Source: Mycobacterium arosiense ATCC BAA-1401 = DSM 45069
GTDB taxonomy: Bacteria > Actinomycetota > Actinomycetes > Mycobacteriales > Mycobacteriaceae
DNA length: 38,548 bases
Direction of reading: 5' to 3'
Assembly: GCF_002086125.1 (NCBI RefSeq)
Contig: NZ_MVHG01000044.1
Location: 1-38,548, forward strand
This document shows, piece after piece, positions 6,278 to 14,638 of the stretch. The translations under genes were made by a program, and so were the position numbers. Position 1 is the stretch's first letter. Each line of letters begins with the position of its first letter. Below the pieces are notes generated by a model. The model did not search any database, was not told where the DNA came from, and was given only the letters and a program-made list of their open reading frames with translations.

Positions 6278-8479
6278 ATGCCGATCGCGATAAATCCCGA
6301 GCATCAAGAGCTGGCCGATTCGGTGCGCTCGCTGGTGGCGCGCATTGCGCCGTCCGAGACGCTGCACGCGGCCATGGAGACCCCGCTCGAGAACCCTCCG
6401 CCGTACTGGCGGGCGGCGGCCGAGCAGGGACTGCAGGGCGTTCACCTGGCCGAATCCGTCGGCGGGCAAGGCTTCGGCATCCTCGAATTGGCCATCGTGC
6501 TGGCCGAATTCGGTTACGGGGCGGTGCCGGGTCCGTTCGTGCCGTCGGCGATCGCCAGTGCCCTGATCTCAGCGCACGACCCGGACGCGAAGCTGCTCTT
6601 TGAGCTCGCGTCCGGCGCCGAAATCGCGTCCTACGGCCTGGATTGCTGCGCGCTGACCGCCACCCGGCAGGGCAACGCGCTGGTGATCCGCGGCGAAGTC
6701 CGCGCGGTGCCCGCTGCGGGGCAGGCCACGCTGCTGGTGCTGCCGGTCGCGATCGACAGTGGCGAGGCCTGGGTCGTGCTGCGCGCCGACCAACTCGAGA
6801 TTGAGCCGGTGAAGAGCCTGGATCCGCTGCGCCCCATCGCCGACGTGCGAGCCAACGCCGTCGAGGTGGGCGAGGACGTCTTGCTCACGAACCTGAGCGT
6901 GGCGACGGCGCACGCGCTGATGACGACGTTGCTGTCCGCCGAAGCCATTGGTGTGGCGCGCTGGGCGACCGACACGGCCTCGAATTACGCCAAGGTCCGC
7001 GAGCAGTTCGGCCGGCCGATCGGCCAGTTCCAGGCCATCAAGCACAAGTGCGCCGAGATGATCGCCGACACCGAGCGGGCCACCGCGGCCGTGTGGGATG
7101 CGGCTCGCGCGATCGACGAGGCCCGCGAAAACGATTGGGACACAGCGGGTTCTCATGTCGAGTTCGCCGCAGCGGTGGCGGCGACGTTGGCGCCGGCAGC
7201 CGCCCAGCGCTGCACGCAGGACTGCATTCAGGTGCACGGCGGGATCGGTTTCACCTGGGAGCACGACGCGGGCGTGTATTACCGCCGGGCCTTGATGCTG
7301 GCCGCCTCGTTCGGTCGCAGTTCGGACTACCCGCAGAAAGTCGTCGACACCGCCACCACCACCGGGATGCGTGCGGTAGACATCGATCTCGACCCCGACA
7401 CCGAGAAGCTGCGGGCAGAGATCCGGGCCGAGGTCGCCGCGCTCAAGGAGATGGAGCGTGAGCAGCGCAAGGTCGCCATCGCCGAGGGCGGCTGGGTGCT
7501 GCCCTATCTGCCGAAGCCATGGGGGCGGGACGCCAGCCCGGTGGAGCAGATCATCATCGCCCAGGAGTTCACCTCCGGGCGGGTCAGGCGGCCGCAGACC
7601 GGGATCGCGACCTGGATCGTGCCGTCGATCGTGGCGTTCGGCACCGAGGAGCAAAAACAACGGTTCCTGCCGCCGACCTTCCGCGGCGAGATGATTTGGT
7701 GCCAGCTCTTTTCCGAACCGGGCGCCGGATCGGATCTGGCCGGCCTCACCACCAAGGCCACCCGCACCGACGGCGGCTGGCGCATCACAGGGCAGAAGAT
7801 CTGGACCACCGCCGCGCAGTTCGCCCAGTGGGGCGCCCTACTGGCCAGGACAGACCCCAGCGCCCCGAAACACGCCGGCATCACCTACTTCCTGCTGGAC
7901 ATGCGCAGCGAAGGCGTCGCCGTCAAGCCACTGCGTGAGCTCACCGGCAACGCCATGTTCAACACCGTCTACATCGATGACGTGTTCGTGCCCGACGAGT
8001 GCGTGCTCGGTGAGGTGAACCGGGGTTGGGAGGTCAGCCGCAACACGCTGACCGCGGAGCGAGTGTCGATCGGGTCCAGCGAGGCCAACTTCCTTGCCAC
8101 GCTGGCACAATTCGTCGAGTTCGTCCGCGACGGCCACTTCGACCAGATCGCCCAGCACCGAGCGGGCCAATTGATCGCCGAGGGCCACGCGGCCAAGGTG
8201 CTCAACCTGCGTTCGACGCTGCTGACCCTCGCCGGTGGGGATGCCATGCCGTCGGCGGCGATCTCCAAACTGTTGTCCATGCGCACGGGCCAGGGCTACG
8301 CCGAATTCGCGGTCTCGTCGTTCGGCACCGATGCCGCCATCGGTGACCCCGACCAATTGCCCGGCAAATGGGGCGAATACCTGTTGGCCAGCCGCGCCAC
8401 CACGATCTACGGCGGCACCTCCGAGGTGCAACTGAACATCATCGCCGAACGGCTGCTGGGCCTACCCCGCGACCCGTAA
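6278..8479 (+). CDS. fadE6: Double-module acyl-CoA dehydrogenase FadE6
   Basis: A 733-residue protein containing two acyl-CoA dehydrogenase modules in one chain. Residues about 1-365 form the first (YAKVREQFGRPIGQFQAIKH, then QVHGGIGFTWEHD) and about 375-733 the second (LFSEPGAGSDLAGL, ITGQKIWTTAAQFA, then TIYGGTSEVQLNIIAERLL). The Glu of the usual YEGT catalytic motif is Gly in the second module, and the first ends HGGIGFTWEHD, a pattern seen in heteromeric alpha2-beta2 dehydrogenases such as ChsE4-ChsE5. The chain may therefore be a natural fusion of such a pair. ATG at 6278 has GGAAGG upstream. FAD-dependent alpha,beta-desaturation of an acyl-CoA is expected; the substrate is unknown. It matches Rv0271c in place and length. 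Confidence 0.92.
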   Translation: MPIAINPEHQELADSVRSLVARIAPSETLHAAMETPLENPPPYWRAAAEQGLQGVHLAESVGGQGFGILELAIVLAEFGYGAVPGPFVPSAIASALISAHDPDAKLLFELASGAEIASYGLDCCALTATRQGNALVIRGEVRAVPAAGQATLLVLPVAIDSGEAWVVLRADQLEIEPVKSLDPLRPIADVRANAVEVGEDVLLTNLSVATAHALMTTLLSAEAIGVARWATDTASNYAKVREQFGRPIGQFQAIKHKCAEMIADTERATAAVWDAARAIDEARENDWDTAGSHVEFAAAVAATLAPAAAQRCTQDCIQVHGGIGFTWEHDAGVYYRRALMLAASFGRSSDYPQKVVDTATTTGMRAVDIDLDPDTEKLRAEIRAEVAALKEMEREQRKVAIAEGGWVLPYLPKPWGRDASPVEQIIIAQEFTSGRVRRPQTGIATWIVPSIVAFGTEEQKQRFLPPTFRGEMIWCQLFSEPGAGSDLAGLTTKATRTDGGWRITGQKIWTTAAQFAQWGALLARTDPSAPKHAGITYFLLDMRSEGVAVKPLRELTGNAMFNTVYIDDVFVPDECVLGEVNRGWEVSRNTLTAERVSIGSSEANFLATLAQFVEFVRDGHFDQIAQHRAGQLIAEGHAAKVLNLRSTLLTLAGGDAMPSAAISKLLSMRTGQGYAEFAVSSFGTDAAIGDPDQLPGKWGEYLLASRATTIYGGTSEVQLNIIAERLLGLPRDP

Positions 8480-8504
8480 GTCCAGCGACAGTCCCCGAAC
8501 AGGG

Positions 8505-8537
8505 CCATGCCGACCTGACTCAGTCAGGCCGGCATGG
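8505..8537. terminator. Bidirectional intrinsic terminator between convergent genes
   Basis: Hairpin with an 8-bp lower stem CCATGCCG/CGGCATGG, one A-C mismatch and a 7-bp upper stem CCTGACT/AGTCAGG. It follows the fadE6 stop by 25 bp and precedes the convergent secreted-protein gene. There is no T-tract, as is common in mycobacteria. Confidence 0.75.
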
Positions 8538-8612
8538 GTCCCTCCGTACGCGGTCGGCCATCGACGAGGGTTGGCGTGTCGGCGACGGCCTGTTACCGCG
8601 CGGAGATGGTGG

Positions 8613-8909
8613 TCACCACCACCAGTTCCACCAGTGCTGGGGGCTCCAGTAGCCACCGCCACGGCCCCAGTTGCCGTGCCCCCAATTGCCATGTCCCCGA
8701 CCATCATGGCCGCCCCATCCACGACCGCCGGGGCGATCGGGGATGAAGCCCGGTCCGCTATGCGGCCCAGCACTGGCGAAGCTCGTGATGGCTGCGGGCG
8801 CAGGAGCGGCCTGAGCCACGGGGGCGCCGCCGATGAGCAGCGCACCGGCCACGGCCCCGGCACCTATGACACCTGCGGCCGCGCCGCGTAATGATCGCCC
8901 GAAGATCAT
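8613..8909 (-). CDS. Small secreted Gly/His/Trp-rich protein
   Basis: A 98-residue protein with a Sec-type signal peptide: basic start MIFGRSLRG, hydrophobic AAAGVIGAGAVAGALLIGG, and a likely cleavage after PVAQA near residue 34. The mature part becomes rich in Gly, His and Trp with near repeats HGNWGHGNWGRGGGYW, and ends WSPQHWWNWWW. AAAGGAAT precedes the ATG at 8909. No known domain is recognised. His/Trp-rich tails can bind metal, haem or membranes; none of these is shown here. It is convergent with fadE6 and preceded by an AT-rich region that likely holds its promoter. Confidence 0.75.
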   Translation of the reverse strand: MIFGRSLRGAAAGVIGAGAVAGALLIGGAPVAQAAPAPAAITSFASAGPHSGPGFIPDRPGGRGWGGHDGRGHGNWGHGNWGRGGGYWSPQHWWNWWW

Positions 8910-9479
8910 TTGAGTAATTCCTTTCGGCCAGTTGCTTTCGTTAACAAAAACGCTAGCGGGATACTTCTAAGCAAACAAGTGCAATTCGCATGTTGGTTTG
9001 TGAATTAGGCGACAATCGCGTTGGAGCGAACCTCATACCTAGCACTGATTCCGATGCGCATTTACGCAATTCAGACCTTTGTAGATACTGATTCCGAACA
9101 GTCCAACACGGAGATAATTGCAGCTCAACTGCCATCTACTGAACTACTGGGTAGCGGATAACGTATATACTGACATCAGTTTGTCCGTGTTAGCGGATTC
9201 GCTGACTAAGTGCAATTCAAGGTTGAACTCGCCTTCGTCATTCAATGCGCTATGCGGGTGGCTTATGCGCGGTCAGCTACTCTTTGCTATTTGGTACACG
9301 ATCTGCGGAATGAGGCGCCGCGCACGCGGCGCAACTGCGGTTCGCGGCGCGGGGCGGCCGACCGGTCCCCGGGCGGCCCGGCGACGCGACTTACGCTGGC
9401 CTCGGTGACAGAATCAGTATTGACACAACGGCACCGAGCGCTGATTTACTGATTGGCACTCACGGAGGAAGACACCGAA
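8910..9479. other. AT-rich intergenic island with repeated motifs
   Basis: A 570-bp interval with no convincing gene. By hand count 8941-9180 is about 44% GC, far below the flanks. It holds direct repeats AAGTGCAATTC (8977-8987 and 9208-9218) and ACTGATTCCGA (9044-9054 and 9087-9097), the inverted repeat ACTGA-CA-TCAGT (9169-9180), and a GC-rich hairpin with perfect arms GCGCCGC/GCGGCGC (9315-9332). Low GC plus repeats suggests imported DNA or a binding array for the protein encoded next. Confidence 0.6.
9412..9454 (+). promoter_or_regulatory. Promoter region of the RHH-like gene with AATCAGTA/TACTGATT sites
   Basis: TTGACA at 9420-9425 is a good -35 element; a -10 is weak (TTTACT at 9445-9450 is the best candidate). 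The -35 is flanked by AATCAGTA (9412-9419) and its inverse TACTGATT (9447-9454); the latter also forms an 8-bp-spaced direct repeat of CTGATT (9441 and 9449). TACTGATT occurs again at 9086-9093. This arrangement fits autorepression. Confidence 0.5.
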
Positions 9480-9842
9480 GTGAACTTCAACAACAGCCAC
9501 AGCGGACCCAGCGTCGGAACCTTTCGCGCCCCCAACTCGGCCGGCGGCCCGTCGGGAGACGCCGCGCCGACCGAGCGTCTCAGTCTCGGGCAGCAGGGCG
9601 GCCACCGGATCGCCGCCCAACCGGCGGCCGGCCAGCCGGGTCGCACCCAGCGGACACGTCGCACCGTCGACCTGCCGGCGGCCACTCATCGGGCCCTCGA
9701 CATCTGGCAGCGGGAGGCGGCCGACCGGCTGGGAGTCGCCCGGGTGACCGGGCAGGAGGTCCTGACCGCGCTCATCGACCAGCTCCTGGTCGACCCGAAG
9801 CTCACGGCGCAGATCACTCGCGCCATCAAAGACCGCCGCTGA
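9480..9842 (+). CDS. Small ribbon-helix-helix-like DNA-binding protein
   Basis: A 120-residue protein. Residues 1-55 are Gly/Pro/Ser-rich and probably disordered; residues 56-120 begin with the strand-like RTRRTVDLPAATHRALDIW and continue into helices (VTGQEVLTALIDQLLVD), the pattern of ribbon-helix-helix or ParB-accessory proteins on plasmids. GTG at 9480 follows GGAGGA at 9464-9469. It is alone on its strand, facing the convergent fadD2 stop 21 bp away. The RHH assignment comes from pattern only. Repeats in the AT-rich DNA upstream are candidate targets. No ParA or toxin partner is visible. Confidence 0.7.
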   Translation: MNFNNSHSGPSVGTFRAPNSAGGPSGDAAPTERLSLGQQGGHRIAAQPAAGQPGRTQRTRRTVDLPAATHRALDIWQREAADRLGVARVTGQEVLTALIDQLLVDPKLTAQITRAIKDRR

Positions 9843-9863
9843 CTCACGCAAGGCCCGAACGGG

Positions 9864-11543
9864 CTAGTCGACGTCCATTTCGCGCAGCTCGCGCTTGAGG
9901 ATCTTGCCCGTCGGGTTGCGTGGCAGTTCGTCGAGGAAAACCACCTCACGCGGCACCTTGTAGCGGGCCAGGTGGTCGCGCACATAGTGCTTGATGGTGT
10001 CCTCGTCGAGATCGGCCCCCTCCTTCTTCACCACGAAGGCGCGCAGCCGGTGGCCCCACTCTTTGTCCTCGACGCCGATGGCGGTCGCCTCCACGACGTC
10101 CGGATGCCCCGTGATGAGGTCCTCGACCTCGGCCGGGAAGACGTTCTCGCCGCCGGAGACGATCATCTCGTCGTCGCGCCCACTGATGTAAAGCAGGCCG
10201 TTCTCGTCGAAGTAGCCGACGTCGCCCGACGACAACAGGCCATCGATGATCTGCTTCTTGCCACCCCCGGTGTAGCCCTCGAACGGGAAGGCGTTGCCGA
10301 CGAAGATGCGCCCCACTTCCCCCTGCGGCAACTCTTTGCCGTTGTCGTCGTAGATCTTGACCTTCACACCCTTGACCACCGGGCCAACGGTCGAGGAATT
10401 GAATTCCAGGTGCTTGGGCTCGGCGATCGTGGCGAAGGCGATCTCCGTCGAGCCGTACATGTTGTAGATCACCGGGCCCAGGCCCTTGAGCGCCCGTTCC
10501 GCCAGCTCCGATCCGAGTGCCGAACCGGACACGAAGACGATCTTCAGTGAGGACAGGTCGGGCTTGGAGTCCATCTTCTCGACCGCGTCGAGGATGCGGG
10601 ACAGCATCACCGGGACCACGACCATCGCGGTCACCTTGTACTTTTCAATGTCCTGTAGCACCAGCGGCGGCTTGAACTTGCGTCGCAGCACCAGTGTCGA
10701 GCCCAAAAACATCGCGATGGTGCCATGCAAGAAACCCAGCGCATGGAACATCGGGGCGGGCAGCGAGGTCACTTCGCCGGCCTTGAACGGCACGTGCGAC
10801 AGGATTCCCCCGATCGGCGCCAGGGTCGGCGGGGTGCTGCGGTTCGCGCCCTTGGGGGTGCCGGTGGTGCCGCTGGTCAGGATGATGATCGACGAATGCT
10901 TGCTTGCCCTGGGGGCGGGCTTCTTGTCGCTGCGTTCGATCAGCTCGGCCAGCGTCTCGTCCTCGCTGCCCGACGGCTCGTCCGCATCGGGATTGGATCC
11001 CAGCGCCCGCAGCTTGCCCAGCTCCGGCGAGGCCTTGCTGACGGCCTTCGTGTACTCATCGTCGTAGATGATCAGCCTGGCGCCCTCGCGCTCCGACACC
11101 TCCTTGATCTGCGGGCCGGAGAATTCGCTGTTGAGCAGGATGATGCGGGCGCCAACCCGTGCCGCACCGAAGTAGGCGATCAAAAACCAGCGGGTGTTGC
11201 GGGCCAGGATGGCGACGCCGTCGCCGCCCTTGACGCCCTTGTCCAGCAGCCCGTGGGCCACCGCGTGCGCGGCCTCGTCGAGCTCGCGGTAGGTGAACTC
11301 GCCGTCCTCATCGATGCAGGCGGCCTTGTCGGGATGGCGCCTGGCGTTGAGCGCCGGCAGCATGCCGAACTCGCCCCACTTGTAGATGTCTGCGGCCATC
11401 GCCGCGTAGTTCTGCGGGGGCTCGATCCGGAAGGCTCCCGATTCGAAGATCTTGCGCACGTAGTGCAGTTCGGCCGAGCCCCGTTCGACGTACTGCTGAA
11501 CTTTTGCGGCGGCCTGACCGGGCAGGCCGAGGAGGTTAGGCAT
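9864..11543 (-). CDS. fadD2: Fatty-acid--CoA ligase FadD2
   Basis: A 559-residue AMP-forming acyl-CoA synthetase. The ATP-binding P-loop is ILTSGTTGTPKGANRS, followed by NMYGSTEIA (A5), the hinge DVGYFDENGLLYISGRDDEM and the C-terminal catalytic lysine motif PRNPTGKILKREL. It activates a fatty acid to acyl-AMP and then acyl-CoA in the cytoplasm. ATG at 11543 has AAGGTGG upstream, and length agrees with Rv0270. Much longer frames on this strand running to 13385 are read-through and rejected. It is divergent from polD2 with 57 bp between the starts. Confidence 0.95.
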   Translation of the reverse strand: MPNLLGLPGQAAAKVQQYVERGSAELHYVRKIFESGAFRIEPPQNYAAMAADIYKWGEFGMLPALNARRHPDKAACIDEDGEFTYRELDEAAHAVAHGLLDKGVKGGDGVAILARNTRWFLIAYFGAARVGARIILLNSEFSGPQIKEVSEREGARLIIYDDEYTKAVSKASPELGKLRALGSNPDADEPSGSEDETLAELIERSDKKPAPRASKHSSIIILTSGTTGTPKGANRSTPPTLAPIGGILSHVPFKAGEVTSLPAPMFHALGFLHGTIAMFLGSTLVLRRKFKPPLVLQDIEKYKVTAMVVVPVMLSRILDAVEKMDSKPDLSSLKIVFVSGSALGSELAERALKGLGPVIYNMYGSTEIAFATIAEPKHLEFNSSTVGPVVKGVKVKIYDDNGKELPQGEVGRIFVGNAFPFEGYTGGGKKQIIDGLLSSGDVGYFDENGLLYISGRDDEMIVSGGENVFPAEVEDLITGHPDVVEATAIGVEDKEWGHRLRAFVVKKEGADLDEDTIKHYVRDHLARYKVPREVVFLDELPRNPTGKILKRELREMDVD

Positions 11544-11600
11544 GAAATCCACCTTATGTGACGTCCGTCTCAGTACGACCAGAAATTCCGGCGAATTAGC

Positions 11601-12875
11601 ATGAACCACATGACCCGTCCGGTTTCGCTGGAGGTGGCTGGGCGCCAGGTCACGATCACCCATCCGGACAAGGTGGTGTTCCCCCGGGCGAGCGGCCACG
11701 AAACCTCGGCCGGCCCGCGCACCAAGCTCGATCTGGTCCACTATTACCTGTCCGTCGCCGACGGCGCGCTGCGCGGTGTGTCCGGCCGGCCGATGATCCT
11801 GAAGCGCTTCGTCAAGGGCATCACGGAAGAAGCGGTGTTCCAGAAGCGCGCCCCGGCCAAACGGCCGGACTGGATCGATGTGGCCGAATTGCGTTACGCC
11901 CGAGGCACTTCCGCCGCCGAAGCGGTGATCCACGATGCCGCGGGACTGGCCTGGGCCATCAACCTGGGCTGCGTCGACCTCAACCCGCATCCGGTGCTGG
12001 CCGACGACCTCGATCACCCTGACGAGCTGCGGGTCGACCTGGATCCGATGCCCGGGGTCTCCTGGCGGCGCATCGTGGACGTCGCGCTGGTGGCCCGCGA
12101 GGTGCTCGAGGACTACGGCCTGACCCCGTGGCCGAAGACGTCCGGATCGCGCGGCTTTCACATCTATGCCCGCATCGCGCCGCGCTGGGGGTTTCGCCAG
12201 GTGCGGCTGGCCGCGCAGACCGTTGCCCGCGAAGTCGAGCGGCGCGTACCCGACGCGGCGACCAGCCGCTGGTGGAAGGAAGAGCGCGAGGGCGTCTTCG
12301 TCGACTTCAACCAGAACGCCAAGGACCGCACGGTCGCGTCGGCCTATTCCGTGCGGGCGACACCGGACGCCCGGGTATCGACACCCCTGCAGTGGGACGA
12401 GGTCGTCGGTTGCCGACCCGAGGCGTTCACCATCGACACCGTGCCCGCCCGGTTCGCCGAACTGGGCGACCCTTGGGCGGGGATGGACGACGCTGTCGGC
12501 GAGCTCGACCGGCTGCTGGTGCTGGCCGAGGAGATGGGGCCGCCCGAGCGCGCGCCGAAAGGGTCGGGCAAGCGCGGCGGCGGAGCGGCAGGCCGGAGGC
12601 GATCCACGATGCCGCTGATCGAGATCGCCCGCACCGAGACCAAGGACGATGCGATGGCGGCGCTGGATGTCTGGCGCGACCGCTATCCGGCGGTGGCCGG
12701 CCGGCTGCAGCCGGTCGACGTGCTGGTCGACGGGATGCGTGGGCCCAGTTCGATCTGGTACCGGATCCGGATCAACCTGCAGCACGTTCCCGAAGACCAA
12801 CGGCCACCCCAGGAAGAACTGATCGCCGACTACAGCCCCTGGGACGAATACGGCGGCCGGCAGAAGCCGTCCTGA
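11601..12875 (+). CDS. polD2: LigD-like polymerase/primase PolD2
   Basis: A 424-residue member of the archaeo-eukaryotic primase family related to the polymerase domain of LigD; the M. tuberculosis counterpart is Rv0269c and M. smegmatis PolD2 is MSMEG_0597. The metal-binding Asp pair is in RVDLDPMPG (D146, D148), the third acidic residue probably in EGVFVDFNQNAKDRT, and SGSRGFHIYARI matches the nucleotide-binding stretch. PolD2 adds ribo- and deoxyribonucleotides in repair of DNA ends or gaps. A basic Gly-rich linker (GSGKRGGGAAGRRR) near residue 325 separates a C-terminal extension of about 90 residues. Start could also be ATG at 11610. No ligase or nuclease domain is fused, and no Ku gene is nearby. 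Confidence 0.9.
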   Translation: MNHMTRPVSLEVAGRQVTITHPDKVVFPRASGHETSAGPRTKLDLVHYYLSVADGALRGVSGRPMILKRFVKGITEEAVFQKRAPAKRPDWIDVAELRYARGTSAAEAVIHDAAGLAWAINLGCVDLNPHPVLADDLDHPDELRVDLDPMPGVSWRRIVDVALVAREVLEDYGLTPWPKTSGSRGFHIYARIAPRWGFRQVRLAAQTVAREVERRVPDAATSRWWKEEREGVFVDFNQNAKDRTVASAYSVRATPDARVSTPLQWDEVVGCRPEAFTIDTVPARFAELGDPWAGMDDAVGELDRLLVLAEEMGPPERAPKGSGKRGGGAAGRRRSTMPLIEIARTETKDDAMAALDVWRDRYPAVAGRLQPVDVLVDGMRGPSSIWYRIRINLQHVPEDQRPPQEELIADYSPWDEYGGRQKPS

Positions 12876-12877
12876 CG

Positions 12878-14269
12878 TTAGATTCCCACCCGCGTGATCG
12901 CGTTGTGCTTGCGCAGGTAGCAGTACCAGGTGACGCCGAGCAGGGCGAGGAAGAACACGATGTAGAACCGCAGCGCCGGTTCGATGCTGCCGAACTCCGA
13001 TTTGGACCATGCGTAGGCCAGCGGAACCACGAACCCGCCGAACGCACCCACCGCCGAGATGACGCCCAGCGCACCGGCGGCCTGGCGGCGCATGCCCACC
13101 ATGGTGTCGGGGTCGCCCCCGGCCAGCTCGCCCTTGACCTTGAAGATCCGCGAAATCATCCGGTAGGTCGAACCGTTGCCGATGCCGGTGGCGACGAACA
13201 GGAACATGAAGCTGGCGAAGAAGGCCGGCAGGTTGACCGCGTTGACCGACCACAGCGCCGCGGCCGCCCCGATCGCCAGCATCACGAAGCTGGCCGCGGT
13301 GATGCGGGCGCCGCCGATCCGGTCGGCCAGCTTGCCGCCGAGCGGGCGGATGACCGATCCGATGCCGGCACCCAGAAAGGCCCACGCCAGGGCGATGTCA
13401 CCGCGTCCGAAAACCGTCTTGAGCAGGGTCGGGAACGCGGCCGAGTAGCCGATGAACGACCCGAAGGTGCCGATGTACAGCAACGACATGATCCAGGTGT
13501 CGGGGTGCCGCAGTGACTCGACCACCGGCTTCACGTCGGCCTTCGCCTCGCTGAGGTTGTTCATGAACACGAACGCGCAGACCGCGGCCACCACCGCCAG
13601 CGGCACGTAGCACAGTCCGGCGCGCGACAGCGCCATTCCGCCGCCGGCGATGACGATGGGTGGGATGACCTTTTGCACCACCGCCACGCCGATGTTGCCG
13701 CCGGCCGCGTTCAGGCCCAGCGCCCAGCCCTTGTCCTTCTCCGGATAGAAGAAGGAGATGTTGGCCATAGACGAGGCGAAGTTGCCGCCGCCGAAGCCGG
13801 CGGTCGCGGCGATCGCCACCAGGGCGCCGAACGGGATGCCGGGATGGCTCACCGCCCACGCCAGCAGCAGGCACGGGATCAACAGCAGCGCCGCGGAGAT
13901 GGTCGTCCAGTTGCGGCCGCCGAAAAGCGGAACCGCGAAGGTGTAGGGCAGCCGCAGGAAGGCCCCGACGCCGCTGGGCACGGCCACCAGGCACAGAGCC
14001 TGGCTGGCGGTCAGTGCCCACCCGTTAGCGGCGGGGTGCCCATGCGCCCCGGCCGTCATCTGCACCACCACGATGCTCCACAGCATCCACACGCTGAATC
14101 CGACGTGCTCGGCGAGGATCGAGAAGATCAGGTTCCGGCGGGCGATCGGCTTGCCCGTCGTCTCCCAGAATTCGGGGTCTTCGGGCCGCCAGTCATCGAT
14201 CCAATGCCGCCCCTGGCGAGACTCGCGCGGTGGCGCGGGCTGCGATATCGGGGTGATGGTCGTCGTCAT
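12878..14269 (-). CDS. narU: Nitrate/nitrite transporter NarU (MFS, NNP family)
   Basis: A 463-residue major-facilitator protein with about 12 membrane segments. It carries both NNP signatures: GGGNFASSMANISFFYP in segment 5 and GIGNGSTYRMISRIF in the second half, plus the loop FGGRNWTT. The cytoplasmic N-terminus has the WRPEDPEFWETTG block shared with NarK3 in this window. It moves nitrate and/or nitrite across the inner membrane. It is convergent with polD2, two bases apart. A GTAAC pair spaced 22 bp lies upstream, suggesting GlnR control. It matches Rv0267. Confidence 0.93.
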   Translation of the reverse strand: MTTTITPISQPAPPRESRQGRHWIDDWRPEDPEFWETTGKPIARRNLIFSILAEHVGFSVWMLWSIVVVQMTAGAHGHPAANGWALTASQALCLVAVPSGVGAFLRLPYTFAVPLFGGRNWTTISAALLLIPCLLLAWAVSHPGIPFGALVAIAATAGFGGGNFASSMANISFFYPEKDKGWALGLNAAGGNIGVAVVQKVIPPIVIAGGGMALSRAGLCYVPLAVVAAVCAFVFMNNLSEAKADVKPVVESLRHPDTWIMSLLYIGTFGSFIGYSAAFPTLLKTVFGRGDIALAWAFLGAGIGSVIRPLGGKLADRIGGARITAASFVMLAIGAAAALWSVNAVNLPAFFASFMFLFVATGIGNGSTYRMISRIFKVKGELAGGDPDTMVGMRRQAAGALGVISAVGAFGGFVVPLAYAWSKSEFGSIEPALRFYIVFFLALLGVTWYCYLRKHNAITRVGI

Positions 14270-14331
14270 CTGGTGGGACTCCTGGGTGCAGTGGGGCGCG
14301 GGCGGTGACCACTCGACGCTAGAGACGCACT

Positions 14332-14358
14332 GTTACCGGTCTGGGTGTGCACAGTTAC
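14332..14358 (-). promoter_or_regulatory. Candidate GlnR box upstream of narU
   Basis: On the narU strand GTAAC occurs twice, exactly 22 bp apart (14354-14358 then 14332-14336), 63-89 bp upstream of the start codon. GlnR boxes in actinobacteria follow GTnAC-n6-GAAAC repeated, which puts GTnAC on a 22-bp period. The intervening GAAAC-type half-sites are poor (CACCC). Nitrate transport is a classic GlnR target, which supports the reading. Confidence 0.45.
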
Positions 14359-14411
14359 GCGGGCGATACGCGGAAATCGCAACGGCCCGCACCCGTTTGT
14401 CAGAACTCTGC

Positions 14412-14582
14412 AATGCATGGACGTCGCGAACCCACCGCGAGGCGTTTCGGCTCGTCGAGGAAAACGGCTTCGCCGCGACCACCGTCGAACAGATCGCCGG
14501 GTCGGCCGACGTGTCGCTGAGCACCTTCTTCCGTTATTTCCCGTCCAGAGATTTCATGGACGCCGGCATGCCGCTGGGCTAA
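14412..14582 (+). pseudogene. Truncated TetR regulator remnant (HTH only)
   Basis: In one plus-strand frame the sequence reads THREAFRLVEENGFAATTVE, then QIAGSADVSLSTFFRYFPS, a clear TetR helix-turn-helix, and stops at 14582 ten residues later. The effector domain is missing and no ordinary start precedes the HTH. It sits between narU and the siderophore-binding gene, where H37Rv has oplA (Rv0266c, from memory). It looks like a decayed gene; a functional HTH-only peptide is unlikely. Confidence 0.7.
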
Positions 14583-14638
14583 GGCGCTCAACAGCGCGGC
14601 GATGCATTCGTGCGGGCGGAACGCGATACTCTCACGCG

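Noticed and set aside
8953..9135. 60-codon minus-strand frame in the AT-rich island
   Set aside because: No ribosome site or protein-like pattern; it overlaps the repeat region.
9118..9408. Plus-strand frame in the AT-rich island
   Set aside because: TTG start, no ribosome site, and the second half becomes low-complexity Arg-rich translation of GC-rich DNA.
11544..13385. N-terminal extension of fadD2 to 1173 codons
   Set aside because: The extra part is antisense to polD2 and part of narU; the ATG at 11543 has a ribosome site and gives the family length.
14583..14638. IdeR iron box before the siderophore-binding lipoprotein
   Set aside because: No TTAGGTTAGGCTAACC-like sequence could be found in the upstream region.
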